Of a stretch of DNA of 64,000 nt, positions 62,568 through 64,000 are shown in pieces. Under the pieces are notes generated by a model that saw nothing but the letters and a program-made list of their open reading frames with translations, did no database searches and was not told the origin of the DNA. Position numbers and translations under genes: made by a program. The first letter of the stretch is position 1; every line of letters begins with the position of its first letter. Origin of the DNA: Folioceros fuciformis (lineage: Eukaryota > Anthocerotophyta > Anthocerotopsida > Anthocerotales). The DNA lies in assembly GCA_049999805.1 (NCBI GenBank), contig JBNGIO010006382.1, positions 96,234-160,233 on the forward strand. The letters run 5' to 3'.

Positions 62568-62785
62568 CCCATCCTCTCTAGACCTTGGCGGTGGCATCTT
62601 GCACTCTAGTGACCTCCGACTGCCCATCCTCCCCAGACCTTGGCGGTGGCATCTTGCACTCTCTAGTGACCTCCGACTGCCCATCCTCCCTAGACCTTGG
62701 CGGTGGCATCTTGCACTCTCTAGTGGCCTCCGACTGCCCATTCTCCCCAGACCTTGGCGGTGGCATCTTGCACTCTCCATGGCCT
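62568..62785. repeat. Minisatellite, four units of about 57 bp
   Basis: ACCTTGGCGGTGGCATCTTG recurs at about 62581, 62637, 62694 and 62751, each followed by CACTCT...CCTCCGACTGCCCAT (last unit diverged). The open frames of 60-150 codons across it on both strands come from the repeat. Confidence 0.88.
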
Positions 62786-63708
62786 CCGACCCAGAGCTAT
62801 GGCCATGCCCTGCGCAGCGCATCGCTCTTCCCACCAGTGTCACCAGATGTTCCCACAAGGGAAGTGGCTGGGTCTGATGGGCGCACTCCACCGGCGTCGA
62901 GAAGAGGCGCTTCTCACAACGTGGCAGTTAACCTTCCTGGCCATGGAGGAGTTGTGCAGCACCATCCCAGATGCAATGAAGTGGAAGAGCAAGGAAGGGA
63001 CAAGCCACAGCGGTGGCCGAACCGCAGCGGACGCTGCACTCTTCTTTGAGACTTGGTAGCCTGCAAGACCGTGCTGCAATGACAGACGAAGGGGATGCGG
63101 ACACCGGAGCTGATGCCCTCACCAAACTTCAATATACCAAGCTCACAAACTTAAGTTCTGTGATTCTTTAAAGACTTGTGTCCCGAAAGACACAAAGTGG
63201 TTAGAGATATTTACAATAATTTGGTATATGGTGTGTACGTGGATTTAAAATAATTTGGTATACGGTGTGTACGGAGGGTTAGATATGTGGCAAGGATGCC
63301 ACAGAATATTCACATAATAAATATTCAAAAAAAAAGACTCTGTAGTCCCTGTCTACATTGTTACCGGTAACCCTAAACCCTAAAAATAATTATAAAATAA
63401 TTCATTATTTTAATTAATAATTATAAAATAACATTGAGAGAATATAGAAAACAAATATAGGAAATATTGAGCCCCAATACTTATTGAATATCCTAAAGGT
63501 TATACTTGAAATCTTAAAAATATGATTGTATGCATATAAATTCACATGTACAGTCCACCCTCCCTAAATGCTACCTGTTGGGAGTAGGGCATTGGATAAC
63601 ATTTAAGGAGGTGTAATAATTAGAGAATTCAAGTATTTATCAAAAATAAAAAAAATATTTATTTAAAATATATAAAGCATGAAATATATTTATATATACT
63701 GATTTATT

Positions 63709-63808
63709 NNNNNNNNNNNNNNNNNNNNNNNNNNNNNNNNNNNNNNNNNNNNNNNNNNNNNNNNNNNNNNNNNNNNNNNNNNNNNNNNNNNNNNNNNNNN
63801 NNNNNNNN
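63709..63808. other. 100-N assembly gap
   Basis: Exactly 100 Ns in AT-rich DNA, the usual placeholder for a gap of unknown size. Confidence 0.98.
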
Positions 63809-64000
63809 CTTTATATTATTATAACTTTATAATAAATAAAATAAGAAATGAACTTTAAATTGGCCTAAAAAAATGGGTTATTTCTACTTGTTTCAAAGAC
63901 GATCTAACTTGTTTTAAAACTTCTTTCTTAATTTGTTGCAAATTCCTAATTTTAGACATCATATCATTTGGTTGTTGCTTGAAAAACATACATATCACCC

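Larger units (their letters stand above)
62014..64000. other. Intergenic, AT-rich with minisatellite and gap
   Basis: No gene recognised. It holds the 5' flank of the aminopeptidase gene, a minisatellite, the telomere-like motif AACCCTAAACCCTAAA near 63369-63384, and a 100-N gap. Confidence 0.5.

Noticed and set aside
62521-63059. Open frames of 118-154 codons repeating SDCPSSPDLGGGILHS
   Set aside because: They are products of the 57-bp minisatellite; both strands and several frames are open because the unit lacks stops.

Overview
The window looks like nuclear DNA of a land plant. It carries intron-bearing plant genes (G-box-type bZIP, GRF-interacting factor, PAF1/ELF7, dirigent protein, thioredoxin y, GT34 glycosyltransferase, the plant mitochondrial ATP synthase 24 kDa subunit), plus LRR and PPR-DYW sequences and telomere-like ACCCTAA motifs. 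Introns are mostly about 60-130 bp with GT-AG ends, and genes are compact between AT-rich repetitive spacers. This fits a small-intron seed-free plant (a Selaginella-like lycophyte or a bryophyte); the lineage is an inference. One 100-N gap and three 10-N gaps show that this is a draft assembly.

Layout. 0-1.45 kb: decayed GSNOR/class III alcohol dehydrogenase, cut by the window edge. 2.9-5.8 kb (-): GBF-type bZIP. 8.7-11.6 kb (+): PAF1/ELF7. 12.7-13.5 kb (-): DUF1992 protein. 14.1-15.9 kb (-): GT34 glycosyltransferase. 17.3-18.8 kb (+): DUF3598 plastid-type protein. 19.0-20.1 kb (-): thioredoxin y. 21.9-26.1 kb (-): DNA topoisomerase I. 27.5-28.8 kb (+): mitochondrial ATP synthase 24 kDa subunit. 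29.7-31.7 kb (+): intronless long-chain acyl-CoA synthetase. 32.1-34.6 kb (-): isobutyryl-CoA dehydrogenase-like ACAD. 37.5-38.1 kb (+): dirigent protein. 40.0-41.4 kb (+): ribosomal protein L3. 41.9-42.8 kb (-): enoyl-CoA delta isomerase. 43.5-45.0 kb (+): GIF coactivator. 45.6-49.1 kb (+): XS / long coiled-coil / PWWP protein. 50.6-53.1 kb (+): LRR receptor-like protein. 53.6-55.8 kb (-): LRR pseudogene. 56.7-58.2 kb (-): PPR-DYW pseudogene. 59.1-62.0 kb (-): ICP55-type Xaa-Pro aminopeptidase. The last 2 kb is AT-rich sequence with a minisatellite and a gap.

The genes are mostly independent housekeeping genes, not a pathway cluster. Three acyl-CoA genes (LACS, ACAD, ECI) lie within 13 kb, and two mitochondrial genes flank LACS, but nothing shows that they are co-regulated. 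The most unusual locus is 45.6-49.1 kb, where splice-phase reading joins an RNA-silencing-type XS domain, a roughly 650-residue repetitive coiled coil and a C-terminal PWWP chromatin-reader domain in one predicted protein of 1042 residues. Exon boundaries were found by hand, by matching GT-AG sites, reading-frame phase and remembered family sequences, so they are predictions.
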